From the NCBI GenBank assembly GCA_003242605.1, contig QGUZ01000119.1, positions 1 through 13,860 of the forward strand: a stretch of 13,860 nucleotides of DNA, written 5' to 3'. This document shows positions 1 to 6,827 of the stretch, piece after piece. Every line of letters begins with the position of its first letter. Position 1 is the stretch's first letter. Under the pieces are notes generated by a model that saw only the letters and a program-made list of their open reading frames with translations, did no database searches and had not been told where the DNA came from. The position numbers and the translations under genes are program-made. The DNA comes from Actinomycetota bacterium. Its GTDB lineage: Bacteria; Actinomycetota; Actinomycetes; Streptosporangiales; Streptosporangiaceae.

Positions 1-509
1 GTCGTCCCTCCCCGCGATGCCGCCCGGGGCGCCCCCCCGGGTCGCGGGCGCGGCCCCGCCGTACGGCGGGCCGGGCGCGGCGGCCGCCGCCGGGCGACGG
101 CCCGGGTACCGCACGGGACGGCGGGCATCGCCCGGAGCCGCGGCGGCCCCGGACCGCCTCGGAGCGAGTGCCGGGACTCACTCCCCTGCCCAGCGAGGCG
201 GCGTTCATGGCAGCGGCGCCGGTTTCCGGGCGCACGCCGCCCGGCCGGGCGCGGGCACGGCCCGCGGTCCGCGCCGCGCGGCCGTCGCGCGGCGGCCGCC
301 GGATGCGCGGGCGGCCCGGCGGCGGCGGACCGTGGCGACGCCGCCACCCGGCGTGCGCGGTGGTGATCGCCGCTCTTGGTACCGTGACCGCATGCGCGGC
401 CGACCGCCCGCCCGTCACCGGCCGCGGTGCCGGGTCACCGCGCCGATCACGCCGGGGACGGCGGGCGGGCGTGCCGCGGCTCCACCGCACGAAAGGCAGT
501 GATCCTCTG
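1..509. other. Non-coding, very GC-rich stretch with no supportable gene
   Basis: I see no recognisable protein in any frame here. Open frames exist on both strands, but they read as Arg/Ala/Gly/Pro-rich low-complexity sequence, which is expected by chance at this GC content. A 16-base perfect palindrome lies at 55-70. One plus-strand frame contains a short stretch (about 361-405) that resembles a hydrophobic segment ending in a Cys, but nothing lipoprotein-like follows it. The stretch ends with a purine-rich AAAGG at 492-496 that can serve the next gene as a ribosome binding site. A TACCGT at 380-385 fits a TANNNT -10 box, but no convincing -35 goes with it. Confidence 0.5.
55..70. repeat. 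16-base perfect palindrome
   Basis: The arms CCCGCCGT/ACGGCGGG are exact reverse complements with no spacer. The core GCCGTACGGC resembles the arms of the larger palindrome at 10321-10342. The site sits in non-coding DNA. It could be a protein-binding site or a chance GC-rich palindrome; no function is assigned. Confidence 0.4.
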
Positions 510-1139
510 ATGGCCGCCCGTATCGATCACGTGGTCACCTCCGGCACGTTCACGCTGGACGGTGGCACCTGGGACGTGGACAACAACGTCTGGATCGTCG
601 GCGACGACAGCGAGGCGATCGTCATCGACGCCGCGCACGACGCCGCCGCCATCGCGAAGGCGGTGGGTGACCGGACGTTGCGCGCGATCGTGTGCACGCA
701 CGCGCACAACGACCATGTGAACGCGGCCCCGGCGCTCGCCGACCTCACCGGCGCCCCGATCCTGCTGCACCCGGACGACATGCCGCTGTGGCGGCTCACC
801 CACGCCGATCGCACGCCGGACCGGGAGCTGGCGGACGGGCAGGTGATCGAGGTGGCGGGCGTCGCGCTGACCGTGCTGCACACCCCCGGCCACGCGCCCG
901 GCGCGGTGTGCCTGTACGCGCCGGAGCTCGGCACCGTGTTCACCGGCGACACCCTGTTCTCCGGCGGCCCGGGCGCGACCGGCCGGTCCTACTCCGACTT
1001 CCCCACGATCATCGAGTCCATCCGCACCAGGCTGCTCACCCTGCCGCCGGACACCGTCGTGCGCACCGGCCACGGCGAGTCGACCACGATCGGCGCCGAG
1101 GCCCCGCACCTCGACGAGTGGATCGCCCGCGGCTACTGA
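510..1139 (+). CDS. MBL-fold metallo-hydrolase (glyoxalase II / thiol-ester hydrolase type)
   Basis: This 209-residue protein has the metallo-beta-lactamase fold and is probably a cytosolic two-metal hydrolase. The metal ligands are all visible: HAHNDH at residues 64-69 (H64, H66, D68, H69), H128 in TPGH, D147 in FTGDTLF and H188 in TGHG. The length suits a compact glyoxalase-II-like enzyme. The start ATG at 510 is chosen because the similarity to MBL enzymes begins with the following residues and AAAGG at 492-496 precedes it; upstream codons in frame read as Arg/Pro-rich noise. From memory, the N-terminal block (residues 5-32, DGGTWDVDNN) resembles the actinobacterial MBL protein often encoded beside the mycothiol-dependent formaldehyde/S-nitrosomycothiol reductase MscR (Rv2259/Rv2260 in M. 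tuberculosis). That suggests a mycothiol thioester substrate, but no mscR lies next to it here. Fold certain, substrate inferred. Confidence 0.9.
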   Translation: MAARIDHVVTSGTFTLDGGTWDVDNNVWIVGDDSEAIVIDAAHDAAAIAKAVGDRTLRAIVCTHAHNDHVNAAPALADLTGAPILLHPDDMPLWRLTHADRTPDRELADGQVIEVAGVALTVLHTPGHAPGAVCLYAPELGTVFTGDTLFSGGPGATGRSYSDFPTIIESIRTRLLTLPPDTVVRTGHGESTTIGAEAPHLDEWIARGY

Positions 1140-1149
1140 CGCCGGCCGC

Positions 1150-1213
1150 GGCTCGCCGGCCCTCCGGCCGGAGCCCGCACGTCGCGGCGGGGCGGCCGCG
1201 GCGCCGCCCCGCC
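1150..1213 (+). terminator. Tandem hairpins after the MBL hydrolase gene
   Basis: Two hairpins start 11 bases after the stop. The first has outer arms GGCTC (1150-1154) and GAGCC (1171-1175), with inner arms GCCGG (1155-1159) and CCGGC (1164-1168). The second is a perfect 11-base-pair stem, 1186-1196 with 1203-1213, and a 6-base loop. Neither has a U-tract, which is common for actinobacterial terminators. Together they plausibly isolate the hydrolase transcript from the mre operon. Confidence 0.55.
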
Positions 1214-1346
1214 CCGCGGCGCGCCCGCGCGAACCCGGCGGGCACGCCGTACCGCTCCCCCGGTCGCACCCTCGCCTCACGCGGCGCGCCGCGCGCACCC
1301 GGCGGTGTCGCGCAGATCACGTCATCGGGACGACTTCGCAGGCCAA

Positions 1347-1379
1347 CCCCATCGCATGGGGCCGCGTCTACGAAGTAGA
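1347..1379. other. Two small inverted repeats upstream of mreB
   Basis: CCCCAT-cgc-ATGGGG (1347-1361) and TCTAC-gaa-GTAGA (1367-1379) lie in tandem in the roughly 410-base gap before mreB. The gap becomes clearly less GC-rich from about 1370 onward, as expected for a control region. They could be operator half-sites or small hairpins. I cannot assign a regulator. Confidence 0.3.
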
Positions 1380-1445
1380 ACCGAGTCCTTTGTCAGGACA
1401 TTAGATCGACCTGGAGGTTTGCCACGGACCGAAGTTGATGTTAGT

Positions 1446-1451
1446 TAGGGT
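1446..1451 (+). promoter_or_regulatory. Candidate -10 box of the mre operon promoter
   Basis: TAGGGT matches the actinobacterial TANNNT -10 pattern and abuts the CIRCE element, so transcription would start inside the operator at about 1458. This is the usual geometry of CIRCE repression. No good -35 lies 17-18 bases upstream. An alternative is TTGCCA at 1419-1424 paired with TAGTTA at 1442-1447 (17-base spacer). The exact box is uncertain; a promoter in this AT-richer patch is likely. Confidence 0.4.
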
Positions 1452-1452
1452 A

Positions 1453-1479
1453 TTAGCACTCGCAGCGTTCGAGTGCTAA
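1453..1479 (+). promoter_or_regulatory. CIRCE element (HrcA operator) upstream of mreB
   Basis: TTAGCACTC (1453-1461), nine bases, then GAGTGCTAA (1471-1479): an exact match at all 18 consensus positions with the canonical 9-base spacer. CIRCE is the binding site of the heat-shock repressor HrcA and is usually found before groES/groEL or hrcA-grpE-dnaK operons. Here it lies 70 bases upstream of the mreB ATG, on the same strand as the five-gene elongasome operon, with a -10-like box directly beside it. No chaperone gene is nearby. The match is seen directly; HrcA control of mreB is inferred. Confidence 0.9.
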
Positions 1480-1549
1480 CGCTGAACGGTCAGGCGGCCA
1501 CCGCGTTGTGTCCCACACATCGCTTCAATTCACCGGGGGAGCTGGGTTC

Positions 1550-2581
1550 ATGCGGTCCTTCTTCGGGTTCCTCGGCCGCGACATGGCGGTCGATCTCGGC
1601 ACGGCGAACACGCTCGTCTACGTCCGCGACCGCGGCATCGTCCTCGACGAGCCGTCGGTGGTCGCGGTCAACACCAGAACGGGGAAGATCGTCGCGGTGG
1701 GGGCGGAGGCCAAACAGATGATCGGGAGGACGCCCGGTCACATCGTCGCGATCCGCCCGCTCGCCGACGGTGTCATCACCGAGCTCGACGTCGCCGAGCA
1801 GATGCTGCGCTACTTCATTAAGAAGGTGCACCGCCGCCATGCCCTCTCCCAGCCCCGGCTCGTCATCGCCGTGCCCAGCGGCATCACCGATGTGGAGCAA
1901 CGCGCGGTCAAGGAGGCCGGTTACCAGGCCGGTGCGCGGCGCGTCTACATCATGGAGGAGCCGATGGCCGCGGCGATCGGGGCCGGGCTCCCGGTCAACG
2001 AGCCGTGCGGAAGCATGGTCGTCGACGTCGGCGGCGGCACCACCGAGGTCGCGGTGATCTCGCTCGGCGGCATCGTGACCTCGCGGTCCATCCGGGTCGC
2101 CGGCGACGAGCTCGACCAGGCGATCATCGCGCACGTCAAGAAGGAGTACTCGCTCGCCCTCGGCACCCGCACCGCCGAAGAGGTCAAGATGGCGATCGGC
2201 TCGGCGTGCCCGCCGACCGAGGGCCGCACCTACCCGATCCGGGGCCGTGACCTGGTCACCGGGCTGCCGCGCACCGTCGAGATCACCGACCAGGAGGTGT
2301 ACGAGGCGATCAGCGAGCCGGTCAACATGATCGTCGACGCGGTGCAGGCCACCCTCGACGCGTGCCCGCCCGAGCTCGCGGGCGACCTGATCGGCACCGG
2401 GATCATGCTCACCGGCGGTGGCGCCCTGCTCGACGGCCTCGACCGGCGGCTCGCCCAGGCCACCGGCATGCCCATCAAGGTCGCCGACAACCCGCTGCTG
2501 TCGGTGGTGCTCGGCACCGGCAGATGCGTGGAGGATTTCGACCGCCTCCAGGGGGTCCTCGTTCCGGAACCGCGGCACTAG
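1550..2581 (+). CDS. mreB: Rod-shape-determining actin homologue MreB
   Basis: This 343-residue bacterial actin polymerises on the inner membrane face and directs peptidoglycan synthesis by the elongasome; in sporulating actinomycetes it mainly serves aerial-hypha and spore-wall building. Visible parts: a short hydrophobic N-terminal membrane-binding segment (MRSFFGFLG), the first phosphate loop DLGTANT (residues 15-21), the second phosphate loop VVDVGGGTTE (157-166) and the adenosine motif GIMLTGGGALLDGL (284-297). The ATG at 1550 is chosen because GGGGGAG at 1535-1541 lies 8 bases upstream and the N-terminus then matches the family. An in-frame GTG at 1508 would add 14 residues and has no good ribosome site. 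It is the first gene of mreBCD-mrdA-rodA, with mreC following after 13 bases. The perfect CIRCE at 1453-1479 suggests heat-shock (HrcA) control. Confidence 0.97.
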   Translation: MRSFFGFLGRDMAVDLGTANTLVYVRDRGIVLDEPSVVAVNTRTGKIVAVGAEAKQMIGRTPGHIVAIRPLADGVITELDVAEQMLRYFIKKVHRRHALSQPRLVIAVPSGITDVEQRAVKEAGYQAGARRVYIMEEPMAAAIGAGLPVNEPCGSMVVDVGGGTTEVAVISLGGIVTSRSIRVAGDELDQAIIAHVKKEYSLALGTRTAEEVKMAIGSACPPTEGRTYPIRGRDLVTGLPRTVEITDQEVYEAISEPVNMIVDAVQATLDACPPELAGDLIGTGIMLTGGGALLDGLDRRLAQATGMPIKVADNPLLSVVLGTGRCVEDFDRLQGVLVPEPRH

Positions 2582-2594
2582 GGGGCCCGCCTGG

Positions 2595-3359
2595 ATGCGC
2601 CGGAACCGCCGTCATCGACTCGTCTTCCTCACGGCGGCGGCCGTCGCGGCCGCCCTCGTCACCTACGACGTGCGCTGGGACGCCGCCGCGCTCCGGGAGT
2701 GGGCCGCATCCGTCGTGGGGCCGGTGCAGCGCCTCGCCGCCGGCGACGACGCCGCCGGGCGGCGCGACCTGCGGCTGGCCGCGGCCGAGTGGGCCGACGC
2801 GGCCGCCGCCGAGCGCGACCGCCAGGCCGGCCGGGTCGCCAAGGCGGCGCCGCGCCGCGGCTCGCCGGTGGTGACCGCCCAGGTCGTCGGGTACGGCACG
2901 CACGGCGACAGCGTCGCGATCGACGTCGGCACCCGCGACGGGGTGCGCGCCGACCACATGGTGATCAGCGCCGAGGGCCTCGTCGGCCGCGTCGTCGAGG
3001 CCGGGCACTCGGTGTCCACGGTGCGGCTCGCCGTCGACCCCGCCTCCAGCGTCGGGGTGCGCGTCGCCGGGACCAAGGAGATCGGCACCGTCACCGGGCA
3101 GGGCATGCGCGACGGCCTGCTGCGGCTGCGCCTGCTCGCCGCCGACGCCAAGCCGCGCGTCGGCCAGCGCGTGGTGACGCTCGGCTCGGCCAAGGGCGGG
3201 CCGTACCTGCCCGGGGTTCCCGTCGGCACGATCGTCCGCGTGGAGCGCGACGCCGACCCGCTCGTCACCACCGCCCTGGTACGGCCCGCCGTCCGGTTCA
3301 GCACCCTCGACGTGGTCGGCGTCGTCTCCGCCTCCCGAGGGGGTGGAGATGCCCGGTAG
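2595..3359 (+). CDS. mreC: Rod-shape-determining protein MreC
   Basis: This 254-residue bitopic membrane protein links the cytoplasmic MreB filament to PBP2/RodA outside the membrane. It has a basic N-terminus (MRRNRRHR), one membrane helix at about residues 9-23, an Ala/Arg-rich helical stretch at about 55-86 that probably forms the dimerising coil, and the MreC beta domain from about 90 onward. The beta domain includes GLVGRVVEAG (128-137), VRLAVDPASSVGVRV (143-157) and the C-terminal YLPGVPVGTIVRVE (204-217). It is somewhat shorter than many MreC proteins, mainly because the helical part is short and there is no long C-terminal tail. The ATG at 2595 follows a G-run (2581-2585) at good spacing and gives the expected cytoplasmic basic patch before the helix. 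The end overlaps mreD by 11 bases, which suggests translational coupling. Confidence 0.92.
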   Translation: MRRNRRHRLVFLTAAAVAAALVTYDVRWDAAALREWAASVVGPVQRLAAGDDAAGRRDLRLAAAEWADAAAAERDRQAGRVAKAAPRRGSPVVTAQVVGYGTHGDSVAIDVGTRDGVRADHMVISAEGLVGRVVEAGHSVSTVRLAVDPASSVGVRVAGTKEIGTVTGQGMRDGLLRLRLLAADAKPRVGQRVVTLGSAKGGPYLPGVPVGTIVRVERDADPLVTTALVRPAVRFSTLDVVGVVSASRGGGDAR

Positions 3360-4029
3360 CCCCGTGATCGCGGCACTGCTGGTGCCGCTGCTGCAGGTGA
3401 CCGTGGTGAACCGGCTGCCGTTCCCCGGCGCCGCCCCGCCCGACCTCGTGCTCGCGGCGGTGGCGCTCGTGGCGGCCGCCCGGGGCCCGGTGACCGGGAC
3501 GCTCACCGGGTTCGCCGCGGGCCTCGCCGCCGACCTGCTGCCGCCGGCCGACGCGGTGACCGGCCGGTCGGCGCTCGTGTTCGCGGTCGTCGGCTACGGC
3601 TGCGGCCTGCTGCGCCGGGCGCCGGTGCCCGTCACGGCCACGGGGGGCGTGGTGGCCGGGGCGTTCGCGCTCGTCGGCCTCGACATGCTGCTGCGCGACC
3701 CGCGCGCGGCCACCGAGGCGGCCGAGCTGCCGTACGCGGTGCCGTACACGCTCGCCGCCGCCCTGCTCGCCTGGCTCGTTCTCGTCCGGTTCAACCCGAT
3801 ACGGCTCGCGGCCGCCCGGTGGCGGCGTCGGGGCCTGACGGCTCGGAGGACCGTCGATGCGTTCCCGGATCATCCTGGTGCACGTGCTCGTGACCTGTAT
3901 GTTCCTCGTGCTGGTCGGGCGTCTCTGGCAGGTACAGGTGGTCGACGGGGAACGCTACGCCCGCGCAGCCACGGCGGATCACGAGCGCCACGTGGTCGTG
4001 CCCGCGGTGCGCGGGCGCATCGTCGATAG
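3349..4029 (+). CDS. mreD: Rod-shape-determining membrane protein MreD, with long C-terminal overlap into mrdA
   Basis: This is a polytopic inner-membrane partner of MreC. Hydrophobic segments lie at about residues 6-20, 32-45, 52-64, 75-88, 97-113 and 130-147, and GFAAGLAADLLPP (54-66) is the conserved MreD region. The MreD fold is complete by about residue 150. The frame then runs on without a stop to residue 226, so its last 173 bases overlap the start of mrdA in another frame. This tail (about 160-226) is Arg/Gly/Ala-rich and looks like unselected read-through rather than a domain. The ATG at 3349 is preferred because GAGGGGG (3337-3343) lies 5 bases upstream; GTG at 3343 is an alternative two codons earlier. 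It is expressed in the mre operon, overlapping mreC by 11 bases. Confidence 0.85.
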   Translation: MPGSPVIAALLVPLLQVTVVNRLPFPGAAPPDLVLAAVALVAAARGPVTGTLTGFAAGLAADLLPPADAVTGRSALVFAVVGYGCGLLRRAPVPVTATGGVVAGAFALVGLDMLLRDPRAATEAAELPYAVPYTLAAALLAWLVLVRFNPIRLAAARWRRRGLTARRTVDAFPDHPGARARDLYVPRAGRASLAGTGGRRGTLRPRSHGGSRAPRGRARGARAHRR

Positions 4030-5659
4030 CCGCGGCCGCCCGCTGGTGCGCAACCGCACCGCGACCACGGTCTCGATCGACCGGACGATCCTCACCCGGC
4101 TGCCCGACGGCGGCCGCGAGGTGCTCGACCGGCTGGCCCGGCTGCTCGGCATGGAGCGCGAGGAGATCGAGCGCCGCATCCGGCCGTGCGACGGCCCGGC
4201 GCGCAAGGACTGCTGGGCGGGCTCGCCGTACGAGCCGATCCCGGTGAAGGACGCGGTCGACGAGCGGATCGCGTTCCAGATCACCGAGCGGCCGGACCGC
4301 TACCCGGGGGTCGTCGCCGACCTGCGGCCGGTGCGCGACTACCCGAACGGCGAGCTCGCCGCGCACGTGCTCGGCTACGTCGCGCCCGACGACCGCTCCC
4401 CCACCTCCCGGTCCCCGGTGGGCCGCGACGGGCTGGAGGCGGTGTACGACTCCGACCTGCGCGGCGTCCCCGGGGAGCGGCGGCTCGTCGTGGACAGCGC
4501 CGGGCGCGTGGTGCGGGTGCTGAGCGAGCGCCCGGCCACGCCCGGGGCGACGCTGGTCACCAGCATCGACTCCCGGATCCAGAAGGCGACCGAGCGGGCG
4601 CTCAAGCGCGCGGTCGAGCGGGCGCGCAAGCGGGGCCTGCCCGCCGACCAGGCCGCCGCCGTGGTGATGGAGTCGCGCACCGGCCGGATCACCGCGCTCG
4701 CCGCCCTCCCCACCTACGACCCGACGGTGTGGGTGGGCGGCATCAGCCCGAAGGACTACGCGCGGCTGACCGACCCGAAGCAGGGCAGCCCGCTGCTGTC
4801 CCGGGCGGTCGCCGGCCAGTGGGCGCCCGCCTCCACCTGGAAGGTCACCTCGGTCGCGGCGGCGGTCTCCGCGGGCCGCCCGGTCAACGGCGTCTACGGC
4901 TGCCCCGGCTCCTACCGGGTCGGTGACCGCCCGTTCCGCAACTTCGGCGGCATCGGCTACGGGATGATCACGCTGCGCCGGGCGCTCGAGGTCTCCTGCG
5001 ACACGATCTTCTACCGGTTCGCTCACGAGATGTGGCTGGAGACCGCGCGGAAGAAGAACGGCGTGCACCCGATGGTGCGCACCGCGCGCGCGTTCGGCTT
5101 CGGCCGCCCGACCGGCGTCGACCTGCCCGGGGAGGCCGCCGGCTACCTGCCCAAGGGCGACTGGGACCTGCCCGGGTACGCGGCGAACTTCTCCATCGGG
5201 CAGGGCGAGGTGCTGGTCACCCCGCTGCAGCTCGCCCGGGCGTACGCGGCGATCGCCAACGGCGGCACGCTGTACAGCCCGCGGATCGGCAAGAAGGTGG
5301 TGGCCGCGGACGGCACGACGGTGCGCCGGATCAAGCCGCCGGTGGCGGGGAGGCTGCCGGTCGACCGCCGCACGCTCCAGGTCATCCGGCAGGGCCTGGC
5401 CGACGTGACCCGGTCCGGCACCGCCGCGGGCGCGTTCGCCGGCTACCCGCTGGATAAGCACCCGATCTCCGGCAAGACCGGCACCGCCGAGGTGGTCGGC
5501 AAGCGCGACACCTCCTGGTTCGCCTCGTTCGACAAGAAGTACACGGTCGTGGTGATGGTCGCGCAGGGCGGCACCGGCGGTGAGACCGCGGCCCCGGCCG
5601 CGCGGGAGATCTGGTCGGCGATCCACGGGGTGAAGGACGAGGTGAAGAAGACGAGGTGA
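3857..5659 (+). CDS. mrdA: Penicillin-binding protein 2 (class B peptidoglycan DD-transpeptidase)
   Basis: This 600-residue enzyme cross-links peptidoglycan stems on the outer membrane face, working with the RodA glycosyltransferase next door. It has a single N-terminal membrane anchor (about residues 5-22), the PBP dimerisation/pedestal domain (about 45-220, with RGRIVDSRGRPL at 52-63) and the transpeptidase domain (about 265-590). The catalytic motifs are intact: STWK (326-329, nucleophile S326), SCD (380-382, the SxD form of the second motif) and KTGT (540-543). The cysteine-containing insert RPCDGPARKDCW (109-120) lies in the pedestal. The ATG at 3857 has GAGGA at 3845-3849 upstream and gives the membrane anchor at the right place. 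Because of this start, mreD coding continues 173 bases into the gene. rodA starts 7 bases after the stop. Confidence 0.95.
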   Translation: MRSRIILVHVLVTCMFLVLVGRLWQVQVVDGERYARAATADHERHVVVPAVRGRIVDSRGRPLVRNRTATTVSIDRTILTRLPDGGREVLDRLARLLGMEREEIERRIRPCDGPARKDCWAGSPYEPIPVKDAVDERIAFQITERPDRYPGVVADLRPVRDYPNGELAAHVLGYVAPDDRSPTSRSPVGRDGLEAVYDSDLRGVPGERRLVVDSAGRVVRVLSERPATPGATLVTSIDSRIQKATERALKRAVERARKRGLPADQAAAVVMESRTGRITALAALPTYDPTVWVGGISPKDYARLTDPKQGSPLLSRAVAGQWAPASTWKVTSVAAAVSAGRPVNGVYGCPGSYRVGDRPFRNFGGIGYGMITLRRALEVSCDTIFYRFAHEMWLETARKKNGVHPMVRTARAFGFGRPTGVDLPGEAAGYLPKGDWDLPGYAANFSIGQGEVLVTPLQLARAYAAIANGGTLYSPRIGKKVVAADGTTVRRIKPPVAGRLPVDRRTLQVIRQGLADVTRSGTAAGAFAGYPLDKHPISGKTGTAEVVGKRDTSWFASFDKKYTVVVMVAQGGTGGETAAPAAREIWSAIHGVKDEVKKTR

Positions 5660-5666
5660 AGAAGCG

Positions 5667-6827
5667 GTGATCCGCCGCGTGCTGCGCGCCCTCGACTGGC
5701 GCATCGCCCTCCCGGCGATCGTGCTCTACGTGGCCGGGGTGGTGCTCGTGTGGTCGTCGACCCGCGGGCAAGTCGGGGACACCGGCGCCTACCTCTCCCG
5801 CCAGATCGGGTACGGCGTGGCGGGGCTGGTGCTCATGGTCGCGCTCGCCTGCGTCTCCCGCTGGTCGCTGCGCGCCTGGAGCGTGCCGGTCTACGTCGTC
5901 GCCTGCCTCGGCGTCGCCTTGGTGCTCACCCCGCTCGGCGTCACGGTGAACGGGTCGCGGTCCTGGCTCGGCCTCGCCGGGCTGCAGTTCCAGCCGTCCG
6001 AGCCGGCGAAGCTCGCGCTCGTGCTCGCCCTCGCCGCCCTGTTCGGCTCGCCCGCCGACGCCCCGGGCCGCTCCCCGGCCGCCCGGCTCCCGGCCGCGCT
6101 CGGCATCGCGGCCGTGCCGGTCGGGCTGGTGATGCTCCAGCCCGACCTCGGCACCGCGCTCATCCTCGGCGCGATCACCGCGGGCATGCTCGTGCTCGCC
6201 GGCGTCCCGTGGCGGTGGATCACGCTGCTCGCCGTCGGCGCGGCCGGGGCGGGCGTGCTCGCCTGGTGGCTCCGGCTGCTCAAGCCGCACCAGGTGGAGC
6301 GGCTGCTCAGCTTCGCCGACCCGCAGGCCGACCCGCAGGGCAGCGGCTACAACGCGCTGCAGGCGCTGGAGACGGTCGGCTCCGGCGGCCTGACCGGCCG
6401 CGGCCTGTTCCGCGGCGACCAGACCGGCGGGCACTTCGTCCCCGAGCAGCACACCGACTTCATCTTCACGGTCGCCGGCGAGGAGCTCGGCTTCCTCGGC
6501 ACCGCGCTGCTGCTCGTGCTGCTGTGGGCGATCATGTGGCGCGGGCTGCAGATCGCCATGCGGGCCGGCTCGCCGTACGAGCGGCTGGTGGCCGGGGGCA
6601 TCGTGTGCTGGTTCGCCGCCCAGTCGGCGATCAACGTGGGCATGGTGCTCGGCCTCGCCCCGGTCGTCGGCGTGCCGCTCCCGCTGCTGTCCTACGGCGG
6701 CTCGGCCACGCTCACCTGCCTCGCCGCCGCGGGCATCCTCATGGCGATGCGGCCGCAGGGCCGGCTCGGCGAGGTCGGCGGGGTCAGCGGCCTGCCGGCC
6801 GGTGGCCGCGCTTGGCCTGCTGGATGA
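5667..6827 (+). CDS. rodA: RodA SEDS-family peptidoglycan glycosyltransferase
   Basis: This 386-residue integral membrane enzyme of the SEDS family (RodA/FtsW/SpoVE) polymerises glycan strands from lipid II as partner of PBP2. About ten membrane helices are visible. Family motifs: NGSRSWLGL (95-103), QPSE (109-112), DPQGSGYN (222-229), FVPEQHTDFIF with the catalytic Asp at D264, and LPLLSYGGSA (338-347). The GTG start at 5667 follows purine-rich GAGGTGAAGAAG (5653-5664), only 7 bases after mrdA, and gives the usual basic start VIRR. The gene closes the elongasome operon. Its 3' end runs 44 bases into the convergent ABC ATPase gene on the other strand. The last 20 or so residues (Gly/Pro-rich) lie beyond the conserved fold. 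Genes for other SEDS proteins are not in the window; pairing with mrdA supports RodA rather than FtsW. Confidence 0.94.
   Translation: MIRRVLRALDWRIALPAIVLYVAGVVLVWSSTRGQVGDTGAYLSRQIGYGVAGLVLMVALACVSRWSLRAWSVPVYVVACLGVALVLTPLGVTVNGSRSWLGLAGLQFQPSEPAKLALVLALAALFGSPADAPGRSPAARLPAALGIAAVPVGLVMLQPDLGTALILGAITAGMLVLAGVPWRWITLLAVGAAGAGVLAWWLRLLKPHQVERLLSFADPQADPQGSGYNALQALETVGSGGLTGRGLFRGDQTGGHFVPEQHTDFIFTVAGEELGFLGTALLLVLLWAIMWRGLQIAMRAGSPYERLVAGGIVCWFAAQSAINVGMVLGLAPVVGVPLPLLSYGGSATLTCLAAAGILMAMRPQGRLGEVGGVSGLPAGGRAWPAG

Noticed and set aside
168..509. In-frame upstream extension of the MBL hydrolase, including a stretch ending in a lipobox-like TVTAC
   Set aside because: The extension is Arg/Pro/Gly-rich and foreign to the family. 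The Cys is followed by no lipoprotein-like domain and lies 100 codons into the frame; the ATG at 510 fits the conserved N-terminus.
1508..1549. Alternative GTG start of mreB adding 14 residues
   Set aside because: No ribosome site, and the ATG at 1550 has GGGGGAG at ideal spacing and yields the membrane-binding N-terminus expected of MreB.
3791..5704. 637-codon open frame antisense to mrdA
   Set aside because: It mirrors a gene with intact PBP2 motifs, reads as Arg/Ala/Gly/His-rich sequence and matches no family. Long antisense frames are expected at this GC content.
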